A DNA stretch of 64,000 bases from positions 18,039,001-18,103,000 of the forward strand of contig JAMPIT010000434.1 in assembly GCA_026261815.1 (NCBI GenBank). Reading direction: 5' to 3'. The DNA comes from Monarcha castaneiventris obscurior. Taxonomy: Eukaryota > Chordata > Aves > Passeriformes > Monarchidae. A program made the position numbers and the translations under genes. Positions 1-15,700 of this stretch are shown here, one piece after another (position 1 is the stretch's first letter; every line of letters begins with the position of its first letter). The notes below the pieces were generated by a model. The model was given only the letters and a program-made list of their open reading frames with translations, searched no databases and was not told the DNA's origin.

Positions 1-3000
1 AATAAAACAGAAGAACCATGAATTAATTAAAACAAGGAATGAGTAACTATACATTCCATAAAGAGTCAGTGCTGAGAGAAATTATCAAAAGAATAATCGT
101 TATCTTCCTGTAAACAGAGTTTTTACTGAGGTTTCATATTGTATATTCGTTTGAAACAGGACACCAAGATTAAGGAATAGGTGGTATCTTTTAAAACTTT
201 CTTTTGTAAGTAGAATGTATCCTTAATGCTTAAACCTAATTAAACTCAGAACAACTAATTCCAGGCAGTAAAAAAAACCCATCTTAGAAGAAAGGTGATC
301 TGATAGGGCAAAATTATTATTTCAGTGCATGATCTGGGACATGTTGAAGATTAAATATTAGCAGCATATGTTCATGGAAGGAAAATAAAAAGATGGCATG
401 TCAACAAATACAGTTTTTCCTTCTGGCTTTCATGAGGTTACATCAAGTTCATTATATATAAAAACTTAAATACTTCAAAATAAAAATTTGTATGTATTAA
501 CTTGTGAGACCAACACAACGTTTCAGCCTATAAATAGCACTCCCTGACCTACACAGTTCTGGCTAAATAAACATTATCCCTGTTTTAAAAGAAAAAGATC
601 CAGCTCTGGATGATCTGCAGTGTGACTGGGGCCAGGCTTCTGACAGCATTCCTGACTGCTCAGCTGGGGCACTCACCTGAGATGAGCACACAGAGTTAGG
701 GTGAACAGTGGATGAGGTATAAATATGTAAGAAAAGCAAGTGCTGCCAGAATAACACTGGTATTGTGAACAGTAAGACATCTCTAAGGTTACTTTTAATC
801 AAAATTAAAACCAGTAACTGGTGCAATTTATCTGGACACAAGTTCAGCAGTGCCATATTTCAGTCCCGACATGCCTTTCTTCCACAGAAAAGTGCTTTTC
901 TAATATCCAGAAGTGAAAGAATTTTTGAAAGACCATTCTGTCTCCAAAGAGACCATTAGGATCAGTTTTCCATTCTAAACAGAAATTCCTATCTTCTCAA
1001 ACAGTTCCAGCTCCTCCAAAATAACCAAACCATCCTGAGCTTTCTCGCGTGCTCACCTGCCAAAAGCAACAAACACTTCTAAAGGAGGAACAGCAGAAAA
1101 CCAAGAACTATTCTTTAATGGCAGGGAAGTTTGAACGAGTGAAAATTATTGTTGCTTTTCCTGGAATGACAATTACCAAAGGTTTAACCCAGAAATTCTC
1201 CTTTTATTTTAAATTAGGCTAGTAAGATGTGCTGCCTTTCCCCATTGGTTTTTTGTCACAGATCTTTAATCTGCTACCCGCAAGTTAGAGATTATCTATG
1301 TTAACATTTTAAAGATTCATATTTGTACATGTGAATGTTATCCAGAATTTTCTAAATCAGTATTTCCCAAAGTTTTGAGGTTTCCACCTCAAAGTCTCAG
1401 TCCTCAGTAAATATTATTTACACATTCCATTATAAAGTTTTTAATTTAAAATCTTAAGGCAACACAGTGCAGTGAGGCATTTCCTAATGCAGCAACAGGC
1501 CATAAACAGCGGGTATTTTGTGGTACATGCAGCCAAGAAATGCACATACCATCTCTGCTTATTGAGAATGGGCTGTGATGATGCACCAGGTATCTCACAG
1601 CTTGCCCCTTCCCAGCCTGCACACTGCTCAGCAGGAATTTGTGCCCTTGGGAACCTTATTTTTCACACACGCTCCTCTCCTCGGGCGCTGAAGTTTTAGA
1701 ACAACTTTCTCATTCATAACAGGTCAGAACATTTTGCCTACAGACCACACACAAAATGCTCAACTTGACAGCTTGGGTGTTTTGGAGGCTGCTAAGACAC
1801 TGCTGTATAAACTACAAAGGCCATGGCACTTTCAGCCCCCCTCCAGGACCTGCCCAGCTGAGAATGCCAGGATCCCCTCTTTGAGTCCAGCTGCAGTGGG
1901 AAATAGGGTTCCCAATGCACATTTATTGTCCTGAAAGTTCCAGCACAAACACATTAACTTACAAGGTGCACACAGAATACAGGACATAAGTTATGCCTGA
2001 GGAGCCCCAGGTTTTCTTACAGACAGGTGAGAAAGATTACATGGACAAATTACTCTTTCAACTGGCCTTCAGGTCAGTAGTTTTCAATACCAACTTTTTA
2101 TTAGATACTTCATTAAGTTATTGACAATCCTTATTTTCCTTTCTGAAACTGGAGATTTAATTTAATTTCTTAACAGGACAAGGTATGCATTCCCTGAGGA
2201 TCTTAAGTTACTTCATTGCTATAAGATTAATTTTCTCTAATCTTACTCCTTTATAACTCATTCCTCTGTTCAAAGAGGTTTTCTCTCCCCATGAAAAACT
2301 AACACAACATCAAAGCTGCAATGCTGTGCTTTTCTCAGTAGTAAGAGAAAATGGTATGTGAGTTACCGAATTTTTTATACTGGAATTTTGAACCGTATCT
2401 TGTGATATAATTTATGGCATGAAACCTTACAGAACTTTGAAATTTTCTGTTTTATGATTTGCAGTTACTACTGTATATAGCAACAAAATGAAATATATAC
2501 CAACTTGATTAAAAAAATCCGATGTTAAATTCTCCATTTTAAACATAACACAATGTAAACTCCTCTGCAAATGCCAGTCTGTCTACTGCAGACACACACA
2601 AGCTCATCTCTGTACTGCTGCCTCTCTCCTCTGTTGAAGTAAGCACTGAATTCAAATAGGAAACATTCTGAAGCACAATTGTTGAGCTGTTCCCAAGGGA
2701 TAGTTACAGTTTCATGGCTTAATCACTCCAACTTTCCATTTTGTTAATAACATAGTTGAATAAAAATGATCTGATGCTACTTGTGCATTCATTTTAATGA
2801 GTCCCTGAAAGAAATGCCTACAGTGAAGCATGCCCAGATCTCCTGAATCAGTGGGAAAAGTTCTGCACAAAGATTAGAAACATCTTCAGCTTCTACGCAT
2901 CAATAATATCTTTTTGATTCTGAATCCCAATTCTGCTCTAAAGAAAAAGAAGTTTTAGAGAAAGTTTCATAGTTAAATATGAAAATCAGTGCCTGAGCTA

Positions 3001-5362
3001 ACATAATCCTCCAACCCCAGCTTCCCCTTCCAAATCTTAGCATATTAATCTCCTTTCCTTTTAGCTGCTCCAGTTCTTGCATAACAATGCCATTTCCTGA
3101 ATTCAAATCTCCACAAATAAACCTCAAAGCTGAATAATACATTATTAAGCCCTATGAATATTCCCTTAAGCAGGGCATCCTTAAAAAACTGGGCTACACT
3201 GTCACAATTCAGCATCATTTTCTTCATACTTTCAGGGTAAGAACAAGAAGCACTGCAGCAGCCAACAACCTAAAAATCCTACTGAAACATAAAACTTCTA
3301 CCCTCTGCAGAGGAGATTTTTAATAAGCTACTAATGCTTTGTTTAAATCCTCATCCCTCCATACAGCAGTCACTTATTTGTCTGTGGATATGTAATTTGC
3401 ACAGGCTCACAGGGAAATCCTGGAGCGGTGTTTTCAGGGGAAGGAAAAGGACACTGCATCCCCACCTTCCTGTACAGCCCCAAGCCACACACCTTTCCCA
3501 AGTGTTCCAACTATCGATGCTCAAACATTAACCTAAATGATTATTTCTGCAATATGAAAAATTTAAAAGTATTTTACTTAAGAAGGATGCTCAGTTTTGA
3601 TTTGCCTGCTCTCTCAGTTTTGATCTGTTCCTTTCCTAGTGCAAATGCTCACTAGAGGCTAAAAATGTGTGTAATTACTGTGTTCAGGGTCCGACCTGAG
3701 CACAGGCTGGAGACTCTCTGCATTAGATATTATCTCAAATGAGCTCTCTCAAGTGTGACTTGCTGGATGAGGAGGATGGCAGCTGATGGCAATGCAGATT
3801 GTACATGGATGTGGTCCACAGGATGCTTTTCACTAAACGTCTATCTCAAGCAAGGAAAAAATAAATCATCTTGAAGAGCAACTACTACAGGGGAAAAATG
3901 GACTGGACTTCAGAGAGCAAAATTTATTTCACAATTAAGTCCATTAAAGCAAACTATTCATTATCACTGCTTTATCATCCACTCAAGACCCATGAGATAC
4001 CTTTTCTCAAAGGGGTTGGAGAATACAACAGTATTACTAAGAGAAGATTAATTACCTGTTGTAGGCTAAACATTTTAAAAATGTCTTTGCAGTAATCCCC
4101 AGTGAAAAACACTGACATTCAACAGGAGAAGACAGTGTTTCACACATTGAAATTAGACAAGTTCATTACACAGGGAACAAGAAATCAGGAATTGGGAAAC
4201 AAAGGGACATCATGTCTCAACTTAAACCATTTTTCAATCAGCCACACAGCAATATGCACAGAGCCCTGCCCCTGCGTGATGGAGCAAGTGCTCAGTACCT
4301 TCATCAGCTCAAATATTCAGTGCAGCAAGTGAATGCTGAGCCTGGAGCATGCCTTGGCAAGATGAAATGCCAAGCAGTGAAAAGAGCTGAGCCAAAACCA
4401 CTCCGTGCCAGTCCAGCCTAAGCAGTGCTTTCCTAAGGAAAGAGGAACAGAAATCAACGCAGTTTTTAAAAACTGGTCCCGAAAATTTACAAACCAGGAA
4501 ACGGACTCACAGCTCTTGGAGTGGTGCTGCTGTCAGCAGCATCTTGTCACCTCCCTCCCCATGCCCTCTAAGATACGTCCTCCAAAATGACTCTGAAAAA
4601 TCAACTGAAATGGAAGTGAAGAATCTACAATGACAGACCAGATCTTAAGGTACAGCTATTTTAGGGAAAAAAACAAAACCAAAAAAGGAAGCCTGAAAAC
4701 AAAATCACAATTTAATCCACCACATTTCAGCTCACTGTGTCACACTGACACCTCTAATTCCAGTATCTTACAAGTCTAGACATCTGTCTTGAACTTTTAA
4801 TCTGAAGCTAAAAACTGGGCAAAATTTATGCAGTATGAATACAGCAGTGTACCAGACTTTCTGAAGAAGAGCCCTTTTTACATTGCTAAGGTACAAGACA
4901 TGTTTACAGGGTATTCTGCTCCGAAACATCCAAATTTATTCAGTAGTAAGTTTACTCACAAAATGATCGATTAATCCCTACTCAACTATACGTAAAGCAC
5001 AGCTTCTGGAGCTTTGTTTTTCTCTTTAAATAGTACAGAAGCAGCTGAGCCATCCTGAGCCCATCTGCATGTTAACAAAACATTTCTTAAGGTGCAGATT
5101 TACAATCTGTGTAAGAAGATAAAAATCTGCACTTTTGGTCGAAGGGACTATCCCTGCACTTCCCTGGCAGCTGTAGCTGATGAAAGTGCTTGTGGGTTGT
5201 GTAATCAGCCTGATAGATGTTCTTCCTAAGCTGGCTGGAAGCTAATCCCCCACACAAGAAAACTTCCAGCCAGATTGGGAACTTCAGCTTCATGCTTTTC
5301 ATATTACTTCAGTTCAAGATAATATACAAGAGGCAACTCTAATTTCTTAGCATGTCATTGCA

Positions 5363-5375
5363 TTTTTTTTTTTTT
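5363..5375. repeat. Poly-T tract (13 T)
   Basis: An uninterrupted run of 13 T in the leftward intronic region. No target-site duplication or attached retroelement body is evident, so it is simply a mononucleotide tract. Confidence 0.9.
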
Positions 5376-8300
5376 GGTAAGTTATTTCTGATCATAGAAA
5401 CATTTAGAAAAAGGCTTTTCCAGAACTGCAGTAATTCTTGGGTAAAAAGTTGAGTTGGGCATGATATAATAACATTCTCAAACACTCATTCCACTGGACT
5501 AATTTCCTATAAATTGCATGTCCGTACTGGTATTCTAAGAAAATGAAGTTTATTGCTATGTGCCCTCCCTTAACATCTGCCAGCCAAATAAAAGGAGGGT
5601 AAGGACTACTGTGTCCTAAACTCTGCAGATTTTGGCAGGGGGAAAGTACAACCTAGTAAACAAAGACTGATGAGGAAGGCTTGACAGTTCAAGTTCTGTC
5701 CTTGGCAGAAGTGACAAAAAGGCCACTGCAGGATGCACTGGGTGTGACAAGGGGATGGTGGTGCTAGAACAGACCAGGACAGGAAAATGAGGAACCAAAG
5801 GGAAAGTGTATTGGAAACTAAGTTCTCTCCTCTACTCAGAAATGGTTAAAAAAACCCCCCACAAATCCCAGTTTTCCAAGAACTTGTTTTCTGCCCCAAA
5901 CTGAGAGGAGTAAAAACATCTTTTCAAGGAAATTCGGTTTTCCACAGCTTTTTTTCAGTGTTGTGCTCACACAAAGTGATACCACTACACAAAACAATCC
6001 CAGGGTAACAGGTTCAACAACAAATATTTCAACTCATTTGGAGAAAAAGGGAAAAAAAAGTGTAAAGTAGCTCAGGACAATTAATGCACTTCTGTGAATT
6101 GTTCTGGTCATAAAACCGACACTTTTCACTTCAAAAACGTCTGTCCACCTTTTCCAAACACGAACAGACTTCTATTTCCACCATAAATCTTATCTTTCCA
6201 CCCTAACACTGAAAATTTTCCACTGACCTCAAGGGCTTCCATTTCCCTGTGAGTCCCAAAAGGATAATCAACAGCATAAAAGCTCCAGCTGAGCAGATAC
6301 CAGATCCATTACTGTAGAATGTATTGGATAACTGATCCATAACTATAAAATATTTATCTACATTTGGCATGTGGCTATCAAACACCATCGAGTTCATTAG
6401 GCAGTTTGGTCCAAGGACACATTTCTTGCAAGAATTATTCCCAGATTTCACAAGAAGTTGGGGTATATTTTCAAATACCACAGCTTATTTAGAATATAAT
6501 CAATCTATAGAAGAATAATTAATTTTCAGATCACATAATCAAAAAGTTCTGACAGAATCACCTCATTAATTCCTCCCTCCTACATACACAGTAAAAGTCA
6601 CAGGAAAAGATGCTCACACTGTTTTAAATTGGTCACTTCAGCTTTGGTTTGGGGGGTTTTTTCCGCCCTGAATAGAAAAATGGAAGTAATTTTCTTAGGC
6701 TGGCAAGAGCTTGTCTCTTGAATCCACATTAATAGTTGGCTTTCACTTTTGAAGATCAGATTTGATTAGTTCTCTGAACAAAATCCAAAAATCAGCAGCT
6801 AGTCCCAAAAGAAACCTTCTTCATTTTGGGAGAGATTTTGTCCCTTTTTTGCTGAGCCTCTCTCAAAAAGGATGCAGTCATTACCAGGCACAGGATTCCA
6901 GATTGGCCCTTTTTTAAGGGGCTCTGAGTTTGGACTGAGTTATTACAGTAAGAGATTCACTAAGTCCATCTCCCATATTAGTTAAGCTGAACTTGTTGGA
7001 AAATGACAATTTAGCACCTGGAAGCAGGTGGAAACTGAATTTCTCAATATATGCATAAAGGACAACCCATTTCTATTTATGAGTATCTAAGAACCAAGGA
7101 AGGGAAGAAAAAGAATAGCAAGTTACCAAAATATAACTGCTGCACTACATTATATAAACAAGTATTTGCAATCCTAGCCAAATTTATTTGTTAATATGTG
7201 AATATATTTGACACATCAGAATGAAATCACTAAATAATCCTGCCAAAATGTTTTGGAGACAAAACGCCTTCTATGAGAACCTGGTGGTAAAGCAGACAGG
7301 CTTTTTATTCTGCTTTTCATTAATAATGCAAACCCAGCAAGAGCAACCAGAGACTGCAACAAGTTACAGCCTCACTTGTTACAATGAACCATTCCCAAGA
7401 CTACAGAGATAATCAGAATCATCTGATGGACAATGCAGCCTGGGAGAAAGAGTGGCTTTGAAGGCAGGAATTTCAGTTTGACAAGTTTTACTTTTGTTTG
7501 TAGACAGCACAGGAGAACAAGTCAAAGGTACCCTAAGAAGCAGTTTTCTAAGTTTCTAAAAATAAACAGATCTTTTCTGTTGTACTCCTAATTCTGCGAA
7601 GATGGAACTCCTAAAATTTTGAATTGTTTTAAACTCCTAAAACCTGAACAAAAATGATTTTTCCAGAACTGCAGCACCATTTGCAATATACTCAGAAGAC
7701 AAATTCTGCTCATTTTCCAGCATTAAAAAGCAGATGTTCTTCCGTGCATTAACAACACTTGATTATAAAATAAATTTATCCTCTGTGCAAAGAGGAGTGA
7801 ACATAATGGCTCCCTGAAGGCACAGCTTCGAGGTATGAGGGCTATTAGTTCAATTTCTTTTTCAAATGCTGCAGAGAAGGATGACAGGAAGAAAGCTTCC
7901 AGTTGTGATTCTCCTAATCCGTCTGGTCCGTGGATGCCTTCACTGCAGATTTCCCTAATAAGCTCTATTACAGCACAACCCTGCCCTGTCCTCACAACAC
8001 ACAAACTGCAATCTGTGTGGTCTAGTTAGAATGGTTCAGGGAAAGCATTTTGGGTTTCCAATGATTATTTTTTTAAAACCTGGGATAGCAAGAGAAGGTC
8101 ATTTCATTTAAAGAACCCACAGGAATCTCATAACATTTCAAATATTTTTATTTGTGTGTGAAGATAGACATTTGTGTGGGATGTGGAGGGGAAACTTTGG
8201 GTTTATATATTAGTTTATTTGGGCAGAGGATGATTGCTGGTTTCCTACCAGTGTTTTTGCTAAATTGCTTTGCTGAACTCTCTATAGTATTGATTACCTG

Positions 8301-9940
8301 TTAAAAACGTAACATGTGCAGTTAATGAAGCAGAAGTAACACAGCAATGTAATCAGTCAACAACAAAAATAATCAAAAGGGCAAGCAAATCTGTGGTGTT
8401 TGGGAGTGGGAGAACAATGAGTACCACTAGTACATTTAATTAGCAGAGATACATTGAGGGAAATATATATGCAATCAAGCATGTAAAGAGGGAGGAGGAA
8501 AACCAGGAAGAAGCATAAAGGGCAGAGGAATGAACAGAATGAAGGAGGATTGAGTAACAACCCATGCAGAGAGGACCATCTTGGAGAGATCTGCTCTAGC
8601 TGCTGCAAGTTCTGCAAAGAACAGACAGCCTTTACAACAGTGCACAGACTTCAAATTCAAAGCATGCTGCGTCACTAAGCCCAAGTCCTACAAATAACTT
8701 TATTTTAACCACATCCTATAGGCTATGTTTAGCCCATAAATGTTTCATTGCATTTTTCAACAACCAGTCACTGGCTATACCTCCAACTTTTTCAAATGAA
8801 AGCATCAGAAATGTACACAATGTGGGAGTATGGGTACTGAATATCTTCTTTTGTGACAAACTCAACTGGGAACATTGTCACCTCCCCACCCAGCTCTCCC
8901 AAATCTTGCTGCTGCTGTTCTGCAGATCTGCTGCTCCACACCCACTCCAGGTGCTAAGCTCACAAGGTTTCCATGGCCTGCTTTCCAGTATAGCCCTATG
9001 AACCTGTTTTCTGCACAAATGAGAGAGCAACACATTTGTGATAGGCAGATGGAATGCAATATGGCCAAGGGGCTGTAAAAAAAAAGTCTGACATAAGTCA
9101 TTCCTGCTGCTGCTGACATCCTTCTGTATGGCCACAGGTTGAACTCATCTGGGTAAACAGAAACTCTGCTAAATAAGCACTTGCCTCATTCCCACTTTTT
9201 CTGGGACCCATTTCTGGACAGAGGTACATGTGCTAATGTAGCACAAAACCAAGAGACAGGACAGGAGGTGCAAGCAGCTCTGTAAAATGGCTTGGGCAAG
9301 ACATCTGCCAATACACTACTCTGAGGTTTGGGTAACAATTAAGGATTACATGGGGAGGGATCCCAGCGCCATTCCCTTCCCTTCTGGCCCCAGAGCACAC
9401 TCTGTTACCTTCTCACATGCCTCAGGATAAGTTCTTTCAGGGACAAAAAGCAATACAAATCTTTAACAAAAGGTACGGTTAAGCAGAATGAAGAGTTTAC
9501 TATAATTTCCTTGTGTTAAATATAGAGATACTGCAGAGATCCCTCTCCCTTATCGTGTTCCTGGTGCCAGTGTGGCTCCCTGCTGTGTGCTGGCCCTGAT
9601 GGTTACAAGCCTCATCACTGACCCAATTTGAATTGCAAACCTAGTGTCAAAACTGTCTTTTCTTCACTGGACTCACTCTGTTGCTTCAACAAGTTGACTC
9701 AAGTTCAGTGGAGGGCCCACGGCTGCTGGTGGCAGGGGAAGAAGCAGAAGCAGCTGGGGAGAGGAGGGAAAATAGGAGGAAGAACTAAGCCATTATTTTT
9801 GGATTAATTTAGGTGGTGTTTCATGCTACAGTTGAGAGAGGGAAAGGAAGTAAGACCTATAAAGAGAAAAGTACTGCTGCAGGGTAATTAAGACCTAGGA
9901 GTAAACATGCCAAATGGTGTTTGCCACATGACAACAAACA

Positions 9941-9964
9941 AATGTGAATCAGAATGTGAATCAG
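9941..9964. repeat. 12-bp unit in two perfect tandem copies
   Basis: The unit AATGTGAATCAG occurs twice back to back. It is a local tandem duplication in noncoding sequence with no known function. Confidence 0.9.
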
Positions 9965-12699
9965 TACTGAGCAGAGGAGGGAATGTTTTCTCTGCTATTC
10001 AGGAAGCACTTCAATTGTTTAGGAAAGGTGTGAGTCATTAACTCTCGCACGTACAAGTGAGACATCCAAAGCTATAAATACTTGACATACTTCAAGGGCT
10101 CTTTGGAATGGAAGAATGGAAATCTATATGTACTTTTTCAAAATTACAGAAGCGTGAAGCCATGCATCATTTCATAGATTTTGATTTGTTGTGTTTAGGC
10201 TCTCCTGAATTGCATTACCCAAGCATGACGAGCTCTAACCTTGAAAGGCCCTGCTTTCTTGCTTCTGATGCTCTGGGTAGCTAAACAGCTCTTTGGGATA
10301 AAACATGAGAGGTGCACAGGAACTGGCAGAATGCTATTTTAATGCAGCACTTTTGTATGTCTCAATTGGTAGCTGATCACAGCCATTAAGCAAAATTATC
10401 TTTCTGATGGCAACCAAGAATCTCATGGCAACAGTCACATGCCATAAAAACAACCCTCCTCCTCTTTGATTTCGCATCTGCTCGTAGGAGCTCACCATGA
10501 AGGCAGTAAGGAAGTTTTACTGCCATCTTGCAACATTGACTTTTATGGATTCTTCAGACTATAACACACTGAAGCTCTTCTTAATCTATTTCTAACTCCT
10601 AACATAATTTATTACTTTTAGACACAGGTAAAAAGGCAGGGTTTTCATTCCCAGCTGAAACCCAGCACAGTAACATCAGTGCAGTGGGATTATCAAGCCG
10701 TGGCGAAGGGCTTGGCTCCTGAGCTAGATTTAGCCAGTCTGGCAGCCTAATGGCAAATATTACTGTAATAATCCAAGTACAGATCCCATTCCTTCAGATA
10801 TGCAGCTTTAACATTTTTCCCTATGAAAATCATCAAGTTGAGATGGTATTAAACACCTACACAATCCTTCTAAAGACAAATACGATTTTTTCCCCATGAT
10901 GTGTTTTTCAAAATGATTCTTGCACTGCCTTTTACCTTGGAGATAAGGGGTTCCAAGGAATACTGATGGACTGTACATGATCACACTACAGGCACCTTCC
11001 AGAAGGGAGTCATGAAATTCCCCAAGAGTCCTGGCTAACCCAAGTAAATGCATTACTCCACTGTGACTGACAAACTCCTGGGAAAACTGATTGCACAACA
11101 GGAAGAGGGTAAAACAGAGCTTAAGAGCTTGGACACACATGAGAGTCATTCATTTACCCTGACCCCCAGTCTCAGAACAGAAAAACACAAGAGGAACACA
11201 AGAAGAATGCTTGGCTTTACATAAGCACATGGAAAATATGATTTTGCAGTATCATAAATATTTAATTATACTTCTAAGGATGTCCCTAGTTACATTCTTA
11301 ACTCAAATTCCTTTAAAAGTTCCCATTAACAGAACTCTTTAGAACTATGCTACTACTTCCCTTAATTTAATAAAAAATTATGAAAGACTACTTTTATGAA
11401 GAACTTACTTTCTCCCAAACACACCTAAGTTCTCTCATCCTCAAGAGAGATCGATCAGGTATTCTTACAAGCCAACTGATCTGTAAAACCTTTGATGAAG
11501 AGTTTTTAGAATGTAAGAGTCTGACTGCCCAGCTTATGGCTGCCTTTAAAATGCTGCAGTCTGCATTTAACTGGTGCTACATCACACCCAACTTCCTTAA
11601 GGCTGGGAAACCAGCGTAGTATGAGGCAAAATCCCTTCCTTTGCTAGCGAGTTCTAAGTTTTATTAAATTCACTCACTCAGTGCAGGCTTTCAGTTGTTG
11701 CACACTTGGTGTTACAATCTTTTCACAAAGTGAGCAACTTTCTATACATTCAATAAAAACCTCCCATGTTTTAAATACCTACAGGTCTGAAACAAATATT
11801 CCCACTTACTGCTTCAGAGCAAGTAAAACAAGAAACAGGAGCTCATCATGAAAGGTTCTGCATGCCAGAGCTGCCCAGACTGCAATGTGATAACACAGAG
11901 CCTCACAACTACAGCTGCATTATTCTGCTGATGTATTTGTGCAGTCACCAAGGCAATGCTAATAATTTATGTAATAAATGACATTTAAAAAAATTAATTA
12001 CCTTGTACTGTGCCATTGGTGCATCTCGTCTCCTCTGTCATCCCAGGAAGCAGAAGCAAACTGCTCCTGCACTGCGACCTGCCACAGTTACCTGTGCCTG
12101 AAGGACAGTGAGGCTTAAAGAACTGCTGCTGAGAAGTCACGAGCTACATTTGCAGCACAGTACATACAGTGGTTCTCTAACATGGCAGCAATAAGAAAAA
12201 CATTAGTTTGTCTCACTTTCAAGAAGTCTAAAGTAGCAGTAAGGCTTTCCAGCCTGGAATCACAAATCACTTAGCACTGTGCAATTTAAGAAGGATCTAA
12301 GGGATGCAGGTTTTCCACAGCAGGGCCCCATCAGGCTGCAGAGCCAGCCAGCAATCTGCCCTGATCTCCCTGAACACGCATCCTTGGACTAAAATGCACA
12401 GAATGGAAAAAGCTAAACATGCAAAGGAAGAGACACACATGTATAAACACATCGAAGCGTTTCAGAGAAATCGCTCCTGAAAGTGTCACTCAAATGAAGG
12501 CACCACACTGAAGTGATTCTTCCCAAAGACACAAAGCCCAGATGTCCCTTCTGGGGTCATTCAGCAGAGGTTCTGTCCCCCAGGGGAGCACAGCCTGCTG
12601 CTCCCTCAGCCTAACAACTTCTCTCTTAAGGAGGGGGGTTGACATCTTACCACTGCATCCACATATTCTTTTCTCACATAAGCAGACATCTGAAGAATG

Positions 12700-12713
12700 A
12701 AAAAAAAAAAAAA
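12700..12713. repeat. Poly-A tract (14 A)
   Basis: A run of 14 A in noncoding sequence. No recognisable retroposed gene or SINE body lies next to it. Confidence 0.9.
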
Positions 12714-15700
12714 CCCACCTCATTTGTGAGTGGGCTGAAGGTACCAGTCAAGAAGTAAAAACTTGCTCTTGTCAGAGTGATTGATCAAGCTGCTGTCTCT
12801 CAGCAAGAATATGAAGAATGCCTGTGCAAGCTCACTGCAGTGCAAAGGAAAACAACTGAGATTTAAGATGTTTAAATCCCTAAGTAAACAAATCAGCTTC
12901 ACTCTGTACTGAAATCTAGTAACAGGTATTGCAGCTCTGTCCTGCACCACCCAGGCAGGGGCAGTAACCTGCAGCTGAGGGATGACTGACAGGTAAGGGA
13001 CAATGTCCCTTTCATGGATTCCAACTTGATCTACAAAGAATTTATCAGTCTGCATCAACAGAGTGCTGAACAGAACTGAAGGAACATGGCTAGCAGGTCT
13101 AAGGACTTCCTAAGTTTCTGAACCAAAAATAAAATTATCAATGTATGAAACATTCTAAAAAAATTTTTGTTAACCAAATTTTATTTTTTTGGTAAGTACA
13201 TAGCCTCATTTTTAGAAATACTAGTGGCAATGAGACACACACCATGGTCAGCAGAACTCATCCACAAGAAATTTTTTGGGAACATATCAGTGTTTCAGGA
13301 TCTCAGCTCTGCCCCATTCCATTTTCTCTTTGATGTCAGTAACTTCTTCATCTTATTAGTTCAAGTTTTATCTTTTGATCAAACTTTTGTAATACATAAT
13401 TTGGAAATTAGTTTCTTAGAGGGACAAGAGCTGTCAAATCAGATCAACCCCAACAAAGCGGTAACAGCTTAGGACAAGTCGGAGCCAAAGCTGGAATTTC
13501 AGAGCATACGTGCAAGTTATTATTTTCTAAAAACCACAGTGTTGACATTACAAGGGAAGAAAAGAGAGGAAAGATCCTATCTCCTGAGCCCTTGATCAAA
13601 TTACTTCATAATTCACCCACTAACCCCATCCCCTGGTTCCCATAACAGACAGCAATCTGAGACAGAACAAGCCTGCGGATTTTAGAGCATTAAGGGAGAA
13701 AAGGGAACAAACTACAGCGTTGCAACTAAATCTCTAGAGGATGTAGAAACACTCAGAGGTATTTTAAACAGCAGAATAATTTTATGGAACCTTGCAGCTA
13801 TAAAATATGGGGACAACTTGAAATTAGTTACAGTCCATGTGCAAGATACAAAAACTAGGAGCCCAGAACTATACAGTGTCTGCAGTTTCCTACGCTTTCT
13901 TTCAGCAAACTTTTTTCAAAGCAATTGTCAAAGATATTAGATTCCAGTATTTCGAAGATGGTATCTACTAGTTCTTAATTTATCCTAGCCTCTTATCTTT
14001 GAAGCAATTCAGTTTCTGTCTCAGTGCCTAATTTCCATTTTACACATCCTATAATTGTGTTTGTCCTTTTGTCCTTTAAAGTTGACTTCTAAAGATTCCC
14101 ATCATTAACACATCTACAAGGAACAAACAACTTGCTCTCTTTCTGTGTCCTTTGGTTGAGATCTAATTATTAAAGTTATAATTATTTCTCCTTACATATT
14201 TTAATAAGTTGGAAATTGCTTTAAATTGCTCTTTTACTGAAAGCTGTGGGCTTGGACATTTCTTTCGTTAGGAACGGATGTGAGCTTTGCAGAGGTTTCA
14301 AATCCTTAACCTGTAAACTAATTTGTTGCATAAGTTACTGTTCACTTTGCCTTCTATCAAGTCCTGGTTATTTTCAATCATATTTAGTTTCCTTTTGCAT
14401 ATTTAGGAACTACTCCTTTCAGACCAGAAATTTTATGCAGTGTTTCTAGCATTATTTATTAAGATTTTAAAACATTTTTCCTCCTCTCTCCTTTCTTCAA
14501 TATCTATTTTCTTAATGGGTAAAGAACTTTATCTTCTTAGGATACGGACATGCTAACACTTTTTAACATGTAAACCCAAGAGCTGGCAAGCACTCTCCAA
14601 GATTAAAAAAACATGAAAAATAACTGACAACATTGAGCTGTGCTTATTTCATGATGCAGACTCTGTTCTATACAGGGAGGTATAAATAGTGTCCACAGCT
14701 GTGCAATTTATCCTCAGCCATTAAATGTCTCCACAGTCTTACAATTTCTAAAAGTGTCTGCACTGCCTACAAATGAGCTGCATTAATATAAACAGCGTGT
14801 GAATGTCCAGAAAACCTATAAAACAAAAGCCCTAGGAACAGACCTTAACTAAAAAGTGGCACTTTCAGATTTTAAAAAAAAAGGGTTTGTAAGTATTTCA
14901 CAGTTGATCAATTTGCCAAGAACCCTTTCCAATGTTTTGATCCCACAATCTTGAATCCCTGGTTTAGATGCCTGCAGGCAAAACAAGAGCTTGTTTGAAA
15001 AGTATGGAGCCAATGGTCCCCTCTGCACGGTGCCGAAGTGCTGGGATACCAAGCACCCTGCTCCAAGTGCCACAAGTGTCTGGTTTCACCAAAACATCCA
15101 GCACCCGCCAGACAGAGATGATGAAATAACCTGTGAAGACTGACAGATTCCAACAAGGGATCACTAACAGGTAGGCACAGGAAACACAACCAAACGCGGG
15201 TTCGTTGGCTCAAGTCCAAAATAAACAAGTTCATGATACAGATATGTACTGTAAAAATTCCAGCACTGCTCACTTACAGCACTTTGCAGAGGAATACGTG
15301 AGACTAAAATAAGCTGTACACTGTATCTTATCTCCATTTTAAGAATGAGCAAGTTTCTTAACCTCTTTGTCTCAGTTTCCAAGGCTACAAGTGAGGCATG
15401 ACAAAGGCAGGAAGAAAACCCAGATATTTTTTGGCTCCCAGTTTTTTCTTTTTCTTTGCTGTTCAGTCATCTTACCTTCTTAAACTGTGGGATTTAGTTA
15501 TTTAGGCATAGATATTATTCTATGTTCAGCCTGTGTTTTTGGTGATTCTAATCAGTTTTTCTCTATGCAAATCTGGCCAATTGTTTGGTGATTAAATTTG
15601 ATCACTTCTTGCTTATAGGCACATAGAAATAATCAAGGAAACAATACCCTGACCAGCACTAGTGGAGGGAAAGGACACAATCCTATAAAATAAAGTTAAA

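Noticed and set aside
10808..11149. 113-codon open frame on the - strand with a hydrophobic N-terminus
   Set aside because: The start resembles a signal peptide only loosely, there is no family match, and the length is within chance. It is not a known PEAK1 segment.
14908..15273. 121-codon open frame on the - strand
   Set aside because: It has no recognisable domain, is overlapped by other open frames, and has no supporting splice or family evidence. Such a length is expected by chance in this much AT-rich sequence.
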